64,000 nt of DNA from Pusillimonas sp. DMV24BSW_D (lineage in GTDB: Bacteria > Pseudomonadota > Gammaproteobacteria > Burkholderiales > Burkholderiaceae_B), in assembly GCF_011388195.1 (NCBI RefSeq), contig NZ_CP049990.1:558001-622000 (forward strand), in the 5' to 3' direction. Positions 1 through 10,300 of the stretch are shown piece by piece. Each line of letters opens with the position of its first letter. The first letter of the stretch is position 1. Made by a program: the position numbers and the translations under genes. The notes under the pieces are model-generated. The model was given only the letters and a program-made list of their open reading frames with translations, ran no database searches and had not been told where the DNA came from.

Positions 1-607
1 CGGCCACTTTGCCAATGGCTTCATTAATTTTGCGTGGCCATACGTAGTCGCTGCCAATCAGGAACATATTCTTGCCCACGTTCTCGGCCAGGTACGGAAT
101 GAAAGTGCTTACCCATTGATCAGGCACTGAACTGTACAGCGTGACGTAGCGGCTACATGTGCCTCCTTCGTAATCGGTGGCATAAAGCAAGGGCGTTTTG
201 TAGCGTTCTACCAGTGGTTGAATAGCATCCCGTTCGGCGCTTGTCACGGGCCCGATAATGGCATTCACGCGATAACGGCGAATCAACTCATTGGTCCGTT
301 CAACAGCGGTTTTAGGGTCGGTTTTGGTGTCGGCGCGAATCATTTCAAACGTGCGTCCACCCAGAATGCCACCCGACTCGTTCACTTCCTCGAGCGCCAG
401 GCGCGTTGCCTGACCTCCCTGCGCTCCCAATGCTTCCAGGCCACCCGAAAACGGCTGCAAAATGCCAACTTTAATGGTCTCTTCGGCACGGGATAATGTC
501 GGCAAGCCAACCAAGCCTGCGCCCATTAAACCGGCCGAGGCCAACATCATGGAACGCCGGCGAGGGCTAACAAGGGAAGAACGGGTAAGGGTGTGTTTGT
601 TACTCAT
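1..607 (-). CDS. Amide/urea-type ABC transporter substrate-binding protein (partial, cut by window edge)
   Basis: The first 202 codons of a periplasmic binding protein; the C-terminus lies beyond base 1. The N-terminus has an arginine-rich SPRRRSMMLAS stretch and a hydrophobic segment ending near SRA, which suggests a Tat-type signal. The mature start (TIKVGILQPFSG, then LEALGAQGGQAT) and later GPVTSAERDAIQPL match the type 1 periplasmic fold of the AmiC/UrtA branch (short amides, urea, branched-chain amino acids). An AAGGAG ribosome site precedes the ATG. It follows the isochorismatase-family gene by about 40 nt on the same strand, so co-transcription is likely and the ligand may be the hydrolase substrate or a relative of it. 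The exact ligand cannot be read from the sequence. Confidence 0.85.
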   Translation of the reverse strand, partial: MSNKHTLTRSSLVSPRRRSMMLASAGLMGAGLVGLPTLSRAEETIKVGILQPFSGGLEALGAQGGQATRLALEEVNESGGILGGRTFEMIRADTKTDPKTAVERTNELIRRYRVNAIIGPVTSAERDAIQPLVERYKTPLLYATDYEGGTCSRYVTLYSSVPDQWVSTFIPYLAENVGKNMFLIGSDYVWPRKINEAIGKVA

Positions 608-647
608 GTGTTGCTCCTTCACTTTTGTAGATCGCGCCTGAGCGCAT

Positions 648-1289
648 TTATTTGCATTCCACCAAACGCAATTCACTGCCTTGCTTTAACGACTGGATAA
701 CGGAGTCGGATCGCGACACAACACCGAAATGGGTGGCGATGTCATATAAAGAGGAAGCTTGTTCTCGCGGCCCGGTTGCGGCAACGCCGTCTTCAACCAC
801 GACCACTCGATACCCCAGGAAAAAAGCATCGTGAACAGTTGAACGCACACAGATATTAGTCACTACGCCCATCACAACCAGTGTATCGACGCCCAGATCC
901 TTTAGCGTTAAATCCAGATCGGTATTGAAAAAGCCCGAAAAACGGCGCTTGGTTACGTAATGGTCTTGCGGCTTTTGCTCTAGCTCATCCACGATGGCCG
1001 AACCCCATTCGCCTTCCATGCAGTGCGGGGTACGTTTCAAAAATTCACGATCGCACTTCATGCCGTGACGGTGCTTATCCTGGATATGCACCACCGGCAC
1101 ACCGACTTCCCGCGCGGCTCTCATCACCGCATTCTGCGGTGGATAAAGCACGTCAGCCCCGGGCAACATCATGGCGCCGCCCGCCGTACAGAAGTCATTA
1201 ATCATGTCGATTACCAATACGGCCGTACGGGAAGCGTCCAGCGTAATAATTTGATCAGACTGACGATGTTCGGAGAAAGATGAAGTCAT
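648..1289 (-). CDS. Isochorismatase-family cysteine hydrolase
   Basis: A 213-residue cysteine hydrolase. The family triad is visible: Asp28 in VLVIDMINDF, Lys114 in YVTKRRFSGF and Cys147 in GVVTNICVRS, with the cis-peptide region just before the cysteine. Members hydrolyse amides, carbamates or vinyl ethers (RutB, N-carbamoylsarcosine amidase, nicotinamidase). The complete triad predicts an active amidohydrolase rather than a scaffold protein. It lies between a RutR-like TetR regulator (32 nt upstream) and an amide/urea-type binding protein, which favours a C-N hydrolase for an imported nitrogen compound such as a ureido or carbamoyl product. That substrate is inference. An AGGA site lies 7-10 nt before the ATG. 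Confidence 0.85.
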   Translation of the reverse strand: MTSSFSEHRQSDQIITLDASRTAVLVIDMINDFCTAGGAMMLPGADVLYPPQNAVMRAAREVGVPVVHIQDKHRHGMKCDREFLKRTPHCMEGEWGSAIVDELEQKPQDHYVTKRRFSGFFNTDLDLTLKDLGVDTLVVMGVVTNICVRSTVHDAFFLGYRVVVVEDGVAATGPREQASSLYDIATHFGVVSRSDSVIQSLKQGSELRLVECK

Positions 1290-1321
1290 ACGGAAATCCT
1301 GCGCAATAAAAAATGAATAAA

Positions 1322-2080
1322 TTAGAACGAAGGTGCGCCGACTGATGCCGACTGCCCCACATCGATAGGTGACGCTTTGCGCGCATCGGTCGGATTGGTC
1401 TGCTTAACCGAGCGCAAAGTCACGTCTGTAATGAACGCTTTCCAGTGCGCCAGGTTTTCGGCCGAACGCAAATCCACATTCAAAAACGCGCTGAGCGTAA
1501 AGCGATTGGACAAATAGAAATAGCCCAACGCCGCGATCTCGATATAAAGATCACGCGCGCTGATGTCATTACGAAACAAGCCTTTCTTGACCCCGGCCAC
1601 CAACACCTGATCCAGCACCTGGACCGCCGGCGACGATAGTTTGGACACCCGGGCGGATTTCTTAATATGTTTACCTTGCTGCAAGTTCTCGCTGTTGAGC
1701 AGCGTTATCATCTCCGGGTGATCAAGGTAGTACTGCCAAACAAAATGCACCACGGTGGTCAACGCCTTTTCCGGGTCGTCCAGGTCGAACTCCAGTTCCG
1801 CCTCTGCCTCGTTCATACGGGCGTAAGCCGTTTCAAGCACTTCAACAAACAAGCGCTCCTTGCTGCCGAAGTAGTAGTAAATCATGCGGTCGTGCGTACG
1901 CGACAACTTCGAAATTTGCTCGATTTTGCCGCCCGCAAAGCCGTTGCGGGAAAATACACGGGTGGCGGCGCGCAAAATGGCGTCGCGCGTTTTCTGAGCG
2001 CGCGCCTGGCCGACAACGGCAACCGGCGCCGTGGTTTTGCGCCGAGTGCGCGGGGAGGTTTTAGTGCTGCTTGTTGCCAT
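1322..2080 (-). CDS. TetR/AcrR-family transcriptional regulator (RutR-like)
   Basis: A 252-residue regulator. Residues 1-25 are a basic, disordered tail. An N-terminal helix-turn-helix follows (AILRAATRVFSRNGFAGG, then MIYYYFGSKERLF, the TetR recognition-helix signature). The C-terminal ligand domain resembles the RutR type (VVHFVWQYYLDHPEMITLL). It is the first gene of a minus-strand run with the hydrolase and binding protein, and it diverges from fdxA across a 145-bp region holding a perfect 8-bp inverted repeat, a plausible autoregulatory operator. The C-terminal tail after about residue 225 is low complexity. The ligand is unknown; a pyrimidine- or amide-derived effector is only suggested by the neighbours. 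Confidence 0.85.
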   Translation of the reverse strand: MATSSTKTSPRTRRKTTAPVAVVGQARAQKTRDAILRAATRVFSRNGFAGGKIEQISKLSRTHDRMIYYYFGSKERLFVEVLETAYARMNEAEAELEFDLDDPEKALTTVVHFVWQYYLDHPEMITLLNSENLQQGKHIKKSARVSKLSSPAVQVLDQVLVAGVKKGLFRNDISARDLYIEIAALGYFYLSNRFTLSAFLNVDLRSAENLAHWKAFITDVTLRSVKQTNPTDARKASPIDVGQSASVGAPSF

Positions 2081-2127
2081 GGCGCCATTCAGAAACTATG
2101 ATTGAGGCCATTCTGGGGGCATAAATA

Positions 2128-2166
2128 AATGTAGTCAATTCCGAATAATTTGGTATTTACTACATT
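2128..2166. promoter_or_regulatory. Inverted repeat in divergent promoter region, candidate TetR operator
   Basis: AATGTAGT (2128-2135) and ACTACATT (2159-2166) are perfect inverted copies separated by 23 bp, so the half-site centres are about 31 bp (three helical turns) apart. The intervening DNA is AT-rich. The repeat sits between the TetR gene (start 2080) and fdxA (start 2226), where an operator for the regulator would be expected. No binding is proven. Confidence 0.45.
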
Positions 2167-2225
2167 AAATTTATGCCGTAATATGTGGAAAATTTTTGTG
2201 TTTACTCACACCATAGGTTTAAAAG

Positions 2226-2549
2226 ATGACGCACGTCGTAACCGAGTCCTGCATTAAGTGCCGCTATACTGATTGTGTCGATGTCTGTCCGGTCGACTGT
2301 TTTCATATTGGCCCCAATTTTCTGGTAATTGATCCCGACGAGTGCATCGATTGCGCCGTCTGTGTACCAGAATGCCCGGTTGAAGCTATTTTTGCGGAAG
2401 AGGATCTGCCTCAGGATCAGCTCGATTTCATTCGCATCAATGCCGAACTGGCACCGGAATGGGAGGTCATTGATTCCAGTATCGGCTCGCTGCCAGACGC
2501 CGAGGAGTGGAAAGACAAACCCAACAAACGCGAGTTGCTCGAGCGCTAA
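2226..2549 (+). CDS. fdxA: 7Fe ferredoxin FdxA
   Basis: A 107-residue ferredoxin with one [3Fe-4S] and one [4Fe-4S] site. Cysteines in [20 protein letters not shown] and in [19 protein letters not shown] give the standard seven-iron arrangement, and the C-terminal extension ([10 protein letters not shown] to the KRELLER end) is typical of the proteobacterial FdxA family. It is a cytoplasmic low-potential electron carrier. It starts 145 bp from the divergent TetR gene and lies 65 bp upstream of the aldehyde dehydrogenase on the same strand; the two may share a transcript, although FdxA is usually a housekeeping gene. Confidence 0.95.
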   Translation: MTHVVTESCIKCRYTDCVDVCPVDCFHIGPNFLVIDPDECIDCAVCVPECPVEAIFAEEDLPQDQLDFIRINAELAPEWEVIDSSIGSLPDAEEWKDKPNKRELLER

Positions 2550-2614
2550 ACGCCGGCCCTGAACACCGGCGTGTCACTCGTTTCAAGTGATCGCGACGTT
2601 AAACAGGACGCACA

Positions 2615-4045
2615 ATGCATAAAAACTGGATTGCCGGCGAATGGGTCGGTTCATCAAACGTTCAAAAGAACCTCAACCCGTCGAATCTGAACGATGTGGT
2701 GGGCGAATATGTTCGCGCTTCCGCCGAGCAGGTTGAAACCGCCATTAACGCGGCGCAACATGCCTGGCCGGCCTGGTCGCTCAGCACCCCGCAACAACGT
2801 TTCGACGCGCTCGACGCCATCGGCTCGGAAATTCTCGCACGCAAGAATGAACTGGGCGAGCTGCTGGCGCGCGAAGAAGGCAAAACCTTGCCTGAAGCCA
2901 TTGGCGAAGCCGCCCGCGCAGGACAAATTTTCAAATTTTTTGCCGGTGAAGCACTGCGCACGGGCGGCGAATCGCTGCCATCGGTGCGCCCCGGACTGCA
3001 GGTGGAGATTTCCCGTGAACCGCTGGGCGTGGTGGGCATTATTACGCCGTGGAACTTTCCTATTGCCATTCCGGCCTGGAAAATCGCCCCGGCGCTGGCT
3101 TACGGTAATTGCGTTGTCTTCAAGCCGGCCGATCTGGTGCCGGGTTCCGCCTGGGCGCTGGCCGAAATTATCAGCCGCAGCGGGCTGCCTGCAGGCGTAT
3201 TCAATTTGGTGATGGGCCGTGGTTCGGTTGTAGGCGCCGCCATGGTGGAAGACCCCCGCATTAACGCCATCACCTTCACCGGCTCGGTGGGTACCGGGCG
3301 TAACCTGTTAAATCAGGCTGCCGAACGCCAGAAGAAAGTGCAACTGGAATTAGGCGGCAAGAACCCGCTGGTCGTTCTGAATGATGCCGATATGGAAACT
3401 GCGCTCGACGTCGCCATTCAGGGCGCCTTTTACTCAACGGGCCAGCGCTGCACCGCCAGCAGCCGCATTATTGTGGAACAAGGCATTTACGACTCGTTCA
3501 CCCAAGAGCTGGCCAAACGAACAGCCGCGTTGCGTGTGGGCGATGCGCTGAAACCGGAAACCCAAATTGGTCCGGTAGCAGATGAGTCTCAATTAGAACA
3601 AGACCTCGATTACGTGCGCATAGGGCAGGAAGAAGGTGCCTCCTTGCTGTGTGGCGGGGAACGTGTAGAACGCGACACGCCCGGCTATTACTTCACCCCT
3701 GCCGTATTGGCCAACGCCACGAACGATATGCGCTCGTCGCGCGAAGAGATTTTCGGGCCGGTGGCCAGCGTGATCAAAGCCGACGATTACGACCATGCGT
3801 TGGCGTTGGCCAACGACACGGAGTTCGGCTTAAGTTCGGGTATTTGCACCACGTCGTTGAAACACGCCAGCCATTTCAAACGTCATATCCAAGCAGGCAT
3901 GGTCATGGTGAATGTACCCACTGCCGGGGTCGATTACCATGTACCGTTCGGCGGCCGTAAAGGTTCCAGCTATGGGCCGCGCGAGCAAGGCCGCTACGCC
4001 CAGGAGTTTTTCACGATTGTAAAAACGGCCTACACCAAGGCCTGA
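2615..4045 (+). CDS. NAD(P)-dependent aldehyde dehydrogenase (alpha-ketoglutarate semialdehyde dehydrogenase-like)
   Basis: A 476-residue aldehyde dehydrogenase that oxidises an aldehyde to the acid. It has the fold signatures ITPWNFPIAIPAWK, FTGSVGTGRNL, the catalytic Glu245 in LELGGKNP and the nucleophile Cys279 in TGQRCTASSR. The C-terminal VDYHVPFGGRKGSSYGPREQ stretch is characteristic of the 2,5-dioxopentanoate (alpha-ketoglutarate semialdehyde) subgroup, so a sugar-acid or hydroxyproline-type substrate is the best guess; the true substrate cannot be fixed. A CAGGA ribosome site lies 7 nt before the ATG. The gene ends at an intrinsic terminator at 4070-4108. Confidence 0.88.
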   Translation: MHKNWIAGEWVGSSNVQKNLNPSNLNDVVGEYVRASAEQVETAINAAQHAWPAWSLSTPQQRFDALDAIGSEILARKNELGELLAREEGKTLPEAIGEAARAGQIFKFFAGEALRTGGESLPSVRPGLQVEISREPLGVVGIITPWNFPIAIPAWKIAPALAYGNCVVFKPADLVPGSAWALAEIISRSGLPAGVFNLVMGRGSVVGAAMVEDPRINAITFTGSVGTGRNLLNQAAERQKKVQLELGGKNPLVVLNDADMETALDVAIQGAFYSTGQRCTASSRIIVEQGIYDSFTQELAKRTAALRVGDALKPETQIGPVADESQLEQDLDYVRIGQEEGASLLCGGERVERDTPGYYFTPAVLANATNDMRSSREEIFGPVASVIKADDYDHALALANDTEFGLSSGICTTSLKHASHFKRHIQAGMVMVNVPTAGVDYHVPFGGRKGSSYGPREQGRYAQEFFTIVKTAYTKA

Positions 4046-4069
4046 AATACCGCGATGCCTCCGGTATGT

Positions 4070-4108
4070 TCGCCCGTCTCAGCCATTGCTGGGCCGGGCG
4101 ATTTTTTT
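4070..4108 (+). terminator. Intrinsic terminator after the aldehyde dehydrogenase gene
   Basis: TCGCCCG (4070-4076) pairs with CGGGCGA (4095-4101), with an inner CAGC/GCTG helix, followed by seven T residues (4102-4108). It overlaps the stop codon of the convergent TPM-domain gene by two bases. Confidence 0.8.
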
Positions 4109-5039
4109 ACCATCCGCCCGAGGCTCCGCCCCCCCCGCTGCGGCCACCGCCGCCGCCAAAGCCACCACCCCCAAAACCGCCCGAGCTGCCGCCACGTGAG
4201 CCGCCGGCGGCCCAGCCCCCTAAACCACCTACGGCACCCGCACGACCCCAACGACCCCGGCGAGTTCCACCTGAGCCCGACCCACCCCCGGGGCCGCGTC
4301 CACCCCCACCGCGCGCAGCACGAATCGCCAGGCTGATCACAAAGAGGGCCATTCCACCCAATACAGCAAACACTAGGCTGCTACTTGCCATAAATATCAG
4401 CACTCCACCAGCAACACCAGCAATAACCGGCGGCATCGCCAACACAAAAATCAAACCGAACAAAGCCAAATCCCACCAGGACTCGTCATCCTGACCGTTT
4501 TGCTCCGCCACGCCTTCAGCAGGTGCCGGTAAATCCTCGCCCTGTACCAGCCCGATGAGACTGTTAACGCCTGCCGTCACGCCCCCGGCAAAATCCCCTT
4601 GTTGAAACCGGGGCGCCACTTGTTCACGAATAATGCGGCCTGCCAAAAGGTCGGGAACGGCGCCTTCCAAACCATAGCCCACTTCAATACGCATGCGTCG
4701 GTCATCTTTGGCCACAACGAACAAAATGCCGTCATCCACCCGCTCACGCCCCAACTTCCATTGCTCGAACGCCCGCACGGCATACTGATCAATACCCTCC
4801 GTTCCGGTTGTGGGAATGATCAACACGGCAATTTGCGCGCCTTTCTCAGCTTCCAGCGTGGTCAGCGACTGAGTCAGCGATTCGATGGTTTGGGCTTCGA
4901 GCGTATCGGTAGTGTCGGTCACCCGCGCTTCTAACGGCGGAACCGGCACTTCTCCATTGGTTTGTGCAAACACCGGGCCTACAAACATGAATACCAAGAA
5001 GCCCAGGATCCAACATCGCAACAAAGCCACTACCCCCAT
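4107..5039 (-). CDS. TPM-domain (YgcG-family) membrane protein with glycine-rich tail
   Basis: A 310-residue protein with a signal peptide (residues 1-26, ending VFAQ), a TPM domain at about 30-175 (QIAVLIIPTTG, DDGILFVVAKDDRRMRIE, VGYGLEGAVPD), two closely spaced transmembrane segments at about 190-240, and a C-terminal tail of roughly 65 residues that is almost entirely Gly, Arg and Ser and ends in GASGGW. TPM domains have been linked to membrane-protein quality control and photosystem repair; the bacterial role is poorly defined. It is translationally coupled to the lemA gene upstream (TAATG, 1-base overlap), a common pairing. The glycine tail produces long spurious reading frames on the opposite strand. 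Confidence 0.88.
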   Translation of the reverse strand: MGVVALLRCWILGFLVFMFVGPVFAQTNGEVPVPPLEARVTDTTDTLEAQTIESLTQSLTTLEAEKGAQIAVLIIPTTGTEGIDQYAVRAFEQWKLGRERVDDGILFVVAKDDRRMRIEVGYGLEGAVPDLLAGRIIREQVAPRFQQGDFAGGVTAGVNSLIGLVQGEDLPAPAEGVAEQNGQDDESWWDLALFGLIFVLAMPPVIAGVAGGVLIFMASSSLVFAVLGGMALFVISLAIRAARGGGGRGPGGGSGSGGTRRGRWGRAGAVGGLGGWAAGGSRGGSSGGFGGGGFGGGGGRSGGGGASGGW

Positions 5040-5653
5040 TATTGCGCCCCCGATTGTTGCGGCGTATCAAAGCGCACCTCAGGGCGACGCATGAGCTCTT
5101 CCTGCCGATCCATGCCATAATTCTCTTTAACTGAATAACCAAACAACTTTGCCGTAATCACGGTGGGAAACTGGCGAATCGCCACGTTGTATTCCTGCAC
5201 CGCCCGCACATAACGACCTCGCTCGGTTGCTATCCGGTTTTCCGTCCCTTCAAGCTGGGTCATCAAATCGCGAAACAAACCATCGCTTTTCAATTGCGGG
5301 TAGTTTTCCGAAACGGCAATCAAACGCGACAAGGCCGAAGACAACTGTGACTGCGCCTGCTCGAAGCGTTGCACCAAGGCCGGATCGTTCAGGTCATCGA
5401 CATTAATCTGCAAATTCGCCACCCTACTGCGGGCTTCAGTCACTTCCGTTAACACGGTTCGCTCGTTCACCATATAGGCGTTAACCGACGACACCAATTG
5501 CGGAACCAGGTCGGCACGCCGCTCGTACTGATTCAGCATTTGCGACCAGGACGCTTTCACCTGCTCATCAAGCCGCTGAATTTCGTTATAGCCGCAGCCC
5601 GACAACACAACAGCCAATAATGGCGCGAACAACCAGAACAGTATGCGTTTCAT
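5039..5653 (-). CDS. lemA: LemA family lipoprotein
   Basis: A 204-residue LemA-family protein. The N-terminus is a lipoprotein signal with lipobox LSGC, giving Cys20 as the likely acylated residue. The rest is a long helical bundle with the family motifs [29 protein letters not shown] and [20 protein letters not shown], and the late VREYN-like [13 protein letters not shown]. The molecular role of LemA proteins is unknown. It is the first gene of a two-gene unit with the TPM protein, starts 48 bp from the opposite-strand ORF upstream of the helicase, and has a GGGAAG ribosome site. Confidence 0.9.
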   Translation of the reverse strand: MKRILFWLFAPLLAVVLSGCGYNEIQRLDEQVKASWSQMLNQYERRADLVPQLVSSVNAYMVNERTVLTEVTEARSRVANLQINVDDLNDPALVQRFEQAQSQLSSALSRLIAVSENYPQLKSDGLFRDLMTQLEGTENRIATERGRYVRAVQEYNVAIRQFPTVITAKLFGYSVKENYGMDRQEELMRRPEVRFDTPQQSGAQ

Positions 5654-5866
5654 TTAAGGTCTTCCCGGAAAACAACAATTGAAAATAAAGATAATGTTGC
5701 CATGATACTGCGTGGGTTACACTATGCCCCGCAAGCCGAGCCAGTCAGCTTGCGCGTTGGCCTTATTAAAAGGCCACTTCATTCAATTATGGCCTTGTTG
5801 GCCTTGTCTCGTCCGCCCAGACTGGTGCTATTTAAATTATGGCAGGCTGGCGCCGGAGCACAACTT

Positions 5867-7192
5867 TTGTCTCATTCCGTTTCTTTTGCCGACCTTGGGT
5901 TGGCTGAACCCCTTTTGCGTGCTGTTTCCGATACCGGCTACACCACGCCCACCCCCATTCAGGCACAAGCCATTCCCCTGGTCATGCAAGGCGGCGATTT
6001 GCTGGCGGCTGCACAAACCGGCACGGGTAAAACCGCGGGCTTCACTTTACCGATTTTGCACCGCCTGCTGGCCTCACCAGCCAAACGCGCTGCCGGGCGC
6101 CCGCGCTGCCTGATTCTGACCCCCACCCGCGAGCTCACCGCCCAGGTTGAAGCTTCGGTGAAAGAGTATGGCTGCCACACTGCATTGCGTTCACTGGTTA
6201 TTTTTGGCGGCGTCAACATCAACCCGCAAATCAGCGCCTTGAAAAAACCGGTTGATATTTTGGTGGCCACACCCGGACGCCTGCTGGATCACGCCGGCCA
6301 GAAAACAATCGACCTTTCCGGCGTTGAAATTCTCGTGCTTGATGAAGCCGACCGTATGCTCGACATGGGCTTTATCCACGATATCCGCCGCATACTGGCT
6401 TTGTTGCCCAAGCAACGCCAGAACCTGCTGTTCTCGGCCACCTTCTCGGAAGAAATTCGCGGGCTGGCGCATAAAGTCCTGAACAACCCGAAGGAAGTAT
6501 CCGTCACTCCGCGCAATACGGCTTCGGAACTGGTGAACCAACGTGTTGTTCTGACCGACCAAACCCAGAAACGCGACCTGCTCAGCCACGTGATTCGCGA
6601 AAGCGGATGGCATCAGGTACTGGTTTTTACACGCACCAAGCACGGCGCCAATCGCCTGGCTGAAAAGCTTAGCAAAGACGGCCTGAGCGCGGCGGCCATT
6701 CACGGCAACAAAAGCCAGAACGCACGCACACGCGCCCTGGACGGCTTTAAAACCGGCAAAGTCACCGTGTTGGTCGCCACCGATATCGCCGCCCGTGGCA
6801 TTGATATCGACGAACTGCCCCACGTGGTGAACTTCGAGCTTCCAAACATCCCGGAAGATTATGTTCACCGTATTGGCCGCACCGGCCGCGCAGGTAGTGC
6901 AGGGTCGGCCTTGTCACTCGTAGACAAAAGCGAAATCAAGTATCTGAGCGCCATTGAAAAACTGATGCGTCGCCCCATTGAGCGCACAGAAATTGAAGGC
7001 TGGGTGCCCAAACCTGTGGCAGCGGGCTCGGTCACAGAAGAAGCGCGCTCCGCGCGTGGGCCCCGCCCCCAAGGCCGCCGGCCAGGGCATCAACCCCGGG
7101 GCGCACAAGGGCAACCAAGCCGATCCGGTAATCGGCCAAGCCGACCAAGTGGGCGTCCCGCCTCGCATCAGGCGGCACGGCGCCCATCGTGA
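5867..7192 (+). CDS. rhlE: DEAD-box ATP-dependent RNA helicase (RhlE-like), TTG start proposed
   Basis: An ATP-dependent RNA helicase of the RhlE branch. Motifs run in order: Q motif ([13 protein letters not shown]), Walker [29 protein letters not shown] in [15 protein letters not shown] in LFSATFSEE, then the helicase C motifs [10 protein letters not shown] and [11 protein letters not shown] basic Arg/Gly/Pro tail follows from about residue 385. The open frame extends to an ATG at 5702, but those 55 codons do not look like the family. A TTG at 5867 with GGAG (5855-5858) 8 nt upstream gives the expected N-terminus [16 protein letters not shown] and a 441-residue protein, so I take TTG as the start. 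Confidence 0.85.
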   Translation: MSHSVSFADLGLAEPLLRAVSDTGYTTPTPIQAQAIPLVMQGGDLLAAAQTGTGKTAGFTLPILHRLLASPAKRAAGRPRCLILTPTRELTAQVEASVKEYGCHTALRSLVIFGGVNINPQISALKKPVDILVATPGRLLDHAGQKTIDLSGVEILVLDEADRMLDMGFIHDIRRILALLPKQRQNLLFSATFSEEIRGLAHKVLNNPKEVSVTPRNTASELVNQRVVLTDQTQKRDLLSHVIRESGWHQVLVFTRTKHGANRLAEKLSKDGLSAAAIHGNKSQNARTRALDGFKTGKVTVLVATDIAARGIDIDELPHVVNFELPNIPEDYVHRIGRTGRAGSAGSALSLVDKSEIKYLSAIEKLMRRPIERTEIEGWVPKPVAAGSVTEEARSARGPRPQGRRPGHQPRGAQGQPSRSGNRPSRPSGRPASHQAARRPS

Positions 7193-7206
7193 TCCGCTTT
7201 GCGTTC

Positions 7207-7236
7207 TCCCCATGTCGCTCACCGGCGTCATGGGGA
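7207..7236. repeat. Short inverted repeat between helicase and kinase genes
   Basis: TCCCCATG (7207-7214) and CATGGGGA (7229-7236) form an 8-bp stem with a 14-nt loop between the helicase stop and the kinase start. There is no U-run, so it is at best a weak terminator or mRNA-end structure. Confidence 0.35.
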
Positions 7237-7304
7237 ACATGCTGATGTAACAGTTGTAAGGCCGGTGATAGAATCATTTCACTGTTATCACTCTCGGTGC
7301 CGCT

Positions 7305-10300
7305 ATGCATGACGAACTGGGTTTTTTCTTCGAAAACCACCCTGATGCCATGTTTGTTTACGACCCCAAAACACTGAAATTTTTGGCGGTGAATCGCACA
7401 GCAATAGAAGTATACGGTTATAGCCGCGAAGAATTCCTCGAGATGACGCTCGCGGCCCTGCGGCCGGCCGAAGACGTACCCCGGTTGCTGGAAGCCATTA
7501 AACGCATCGATGGCCGACGCGTTGGGGGCTATATCTGGCGCCATTTAACCCGGGCCGGCAAAACCCTGCTGGTGGATATTGTGTCGCAAGCCATTCAATA
7601 CCACGGGCGGGACGCCCGTTTAGTGGTGGCGCGCAATATTACCGCAACAGCGCAACTGCAAACCTTCTTTGAAGCCCTGCCCGGCAAATTTCTGGTCGTC
7701 GACGCCGAGAACTTTTCCATTGTGGCTGCCAGCGACGACTACCTTAAAGTCACTCAACGCAAGCGCGACGAACTGAAAGGCCGCCCCCTGTTTGAAGCTT
7801 TTCCGGAAGACCCTGATGACCCGTCAAGCGAAGACGGCGTTTCCACGTTACGGCGATCTCTTGTCCGTGTTGTAGAAACCGGCCATACCGATACGATGGG
7901 CGTGCAGCGCTACCCAATACCGGTAAAAGGGTACAACGGCACCGAGTTTGAGGAACGATTTTGGAGTGTGGTGAACAGCCCCATAAAAGGCGGCGACGAA
8001 CACGTTACGTATATTATTCACCGTGTTGAAGACGTCACCGACTTCGTCAAAATGGCTGGATCGGCCAACGCCCTGTCTCCACTGGCGCAAGAAAGCCGGG
8101 AAGCCCAGTTAGCTACGGAAATTTTGTTACGTGCCCAAGAGCTGAAAGACACCAACCAACGGCTGCAAGCACAAGAGGCCCATTTGCGCCTGGCACAGCG
8201 ACTGCTTTCTTTGGCCGTGTGGAACATTAATTTACGCAGCGGGCAAATGTACTGGTCCGACAACCTTTACACCCTGTGTGGCGTATCGCCCGCCGAAATC
8301 GACCATTCTGTAGATTATTTAATCAATGAACTGATCCATCCGGACGACCGGGCGCGCACCCGGCAATTACTGGAAGACTATCAGCGCAATCCCGAAGGAC
8401 CCATGGCGTTCGCCCACCGCTTTGTTCGGCCACGTGACCAATCCGTTGTCCATTTCCGCGGGTTGGCGGAAATCCAAACCGGCGAAAGCGGCAACCCCAT
8501 TCTCACCGGCATTATTCTCGACGTCACACAAGAAGTGGAAACTCAACTGCGCCTGGACGCCGCCGCCGGCATGCAACGCATCGCCGACAAGGCGGCCAAG
8601 CTGGGCGGCTGGCGCGTGAACCTGCATGAAGACTTTGTGCGCTGGTCGGAGCAAACCGCCCGCATTCACGAGCGCCCTGAAACCCTGCGTCCGTCACTGG
8701 AAGAGGCCATGTCTTTTTATACACCGGAGTATCGGGCGCGTATTCAGAAAGTGTTTTCAGCCTGCATCACAGAAGGGCGGCCGTTCGATGAGGTATTGCA
8801 GATTATCAAGGCCGTTAGCGGCGAGCGGGCGTGGGTTCGTGCGATTGGTGAACCCCTGCGAAACGAACAAGGCGACATTGTGGGTGCCCAAGGCGCTTTT
8901 CAAGACATCACCGACCAGGTCAAAATCCAGGAAGAATCCTCGGCATTGGCCCAACGTTTGGCCCAAACCCTGGACAACATGAGCGACGCCTTTTACCTAC
9001 TCGACAAAGACCTGATTTTTGTTTATCTGAACCCACAAGCGGAAAAACTGCTGCGTTGCTCGCGCGATGCCGTTGTGGGCCAGTTTTTATTCGATGCCTT
9101 CCCGCGTACAAAACACACCGAAATCGCCCGCCAAATCGACAAAGCCCTGGTTGAACAAAAGTCGATGGAATTCACGCACTATTCCGAACAATTCGAATGC
9201 TGGTTTGAAACCAATATTTATCCCTCCTACGACAGTATCGCCGTTTATTTCCGCGACGTCACCGAGCGGCGCGAAATGGCGGAGCGCCTGAATCAATCGC
9301 AGAAAATGGAAGCGGTCGGGCAACTCACCGGCGGTGTGGCACACGATTTCAACAATCTGCTCACCGTCATTATGGGTAATGCAGAGCTTTTGAGAGAAAG
9401 TCTGGATGACCACCCCAATCTACGCATTTATGCTGAAATGACGGCCAACGCCGCTGAACGTGGCGCGGAACTGACCAACCGCCTGTTAGCATTTGCACGC
9501 CGACAGGCGCTGGAACCCAAACTCACCGACATTAATCGCCTGGTGAGCGACATGGAACACCTGCTGCGCCGCACGCTGAGCGAAGATATCGATATTGAGC
9601 TGGTGCGTGGCGGTGGCCTCTGGAATGCGGAAGTCGACCCCAGCCAATTGGAGTCAGCGTTACTGAACATGGCGATTAACGCGCGCGATGCGATGCCGGA
9701 AGGTGGCAAGCTCACGATTGAAACCGCCAACGCACGCCTGGACGACGCCTACGCCGACACCCATCCCGGTGTCGATGCAGGACAGTACGTCATGATTTCC
9801 GTGTCCGATACAGGCAGCGGCATGACTGAAGCGGTTAAACGCCGGGTTTTCGAGCCTTTTTTCACCACCAAGCCAGTGGGCAAAGGCAACGGGCTTGGTC
9901 TACCCATGGTGTATGGGTTTGTTAAACAATCGGGCGGTCACATAAAAGTTTATTCCGAGGTCAGTGAAGGCACCACCATACGTTTATATTTCCCCCGCGC
10001 GTTCAAGGAAGGGCAAGTCGATATGGAGCAACCCGCACCCAAAAAGCTGCAAACCGGTCACGAACACATTCTGGTTGTGGAAGACGACGACATGGTACGC
10101 GAACACGTTACCAACCTGCTAATGGGTATGGGCTATCGTGTTTCAAGCGCTTCATCGGGTATCGAGGCGCTGGCCTCATTGCAGGCCCGTAATGATTTCG
10201 ACCTGCTTTTTACCGACATTATTATGCCGGGCGGCATGAACGGGCGCCAGTTGGCCGATGAAGCCTTGAAATCCTTACCCAACCTGAAAGTATTGTTCAC

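Noticed and set aside
4066-4494. Long proline-rich open frames on the plus strand
   Set aside because: They are antisense to the glycine-rich tail of the TPM-domain protein; GGN codons read in reverse give proline runs.
5702-5866. N-terminal extension of the helicase
   Set aside because: No family similarity and no ribosome site before the ATG, whereas TTG 5867 has a well-spaced GGAG.
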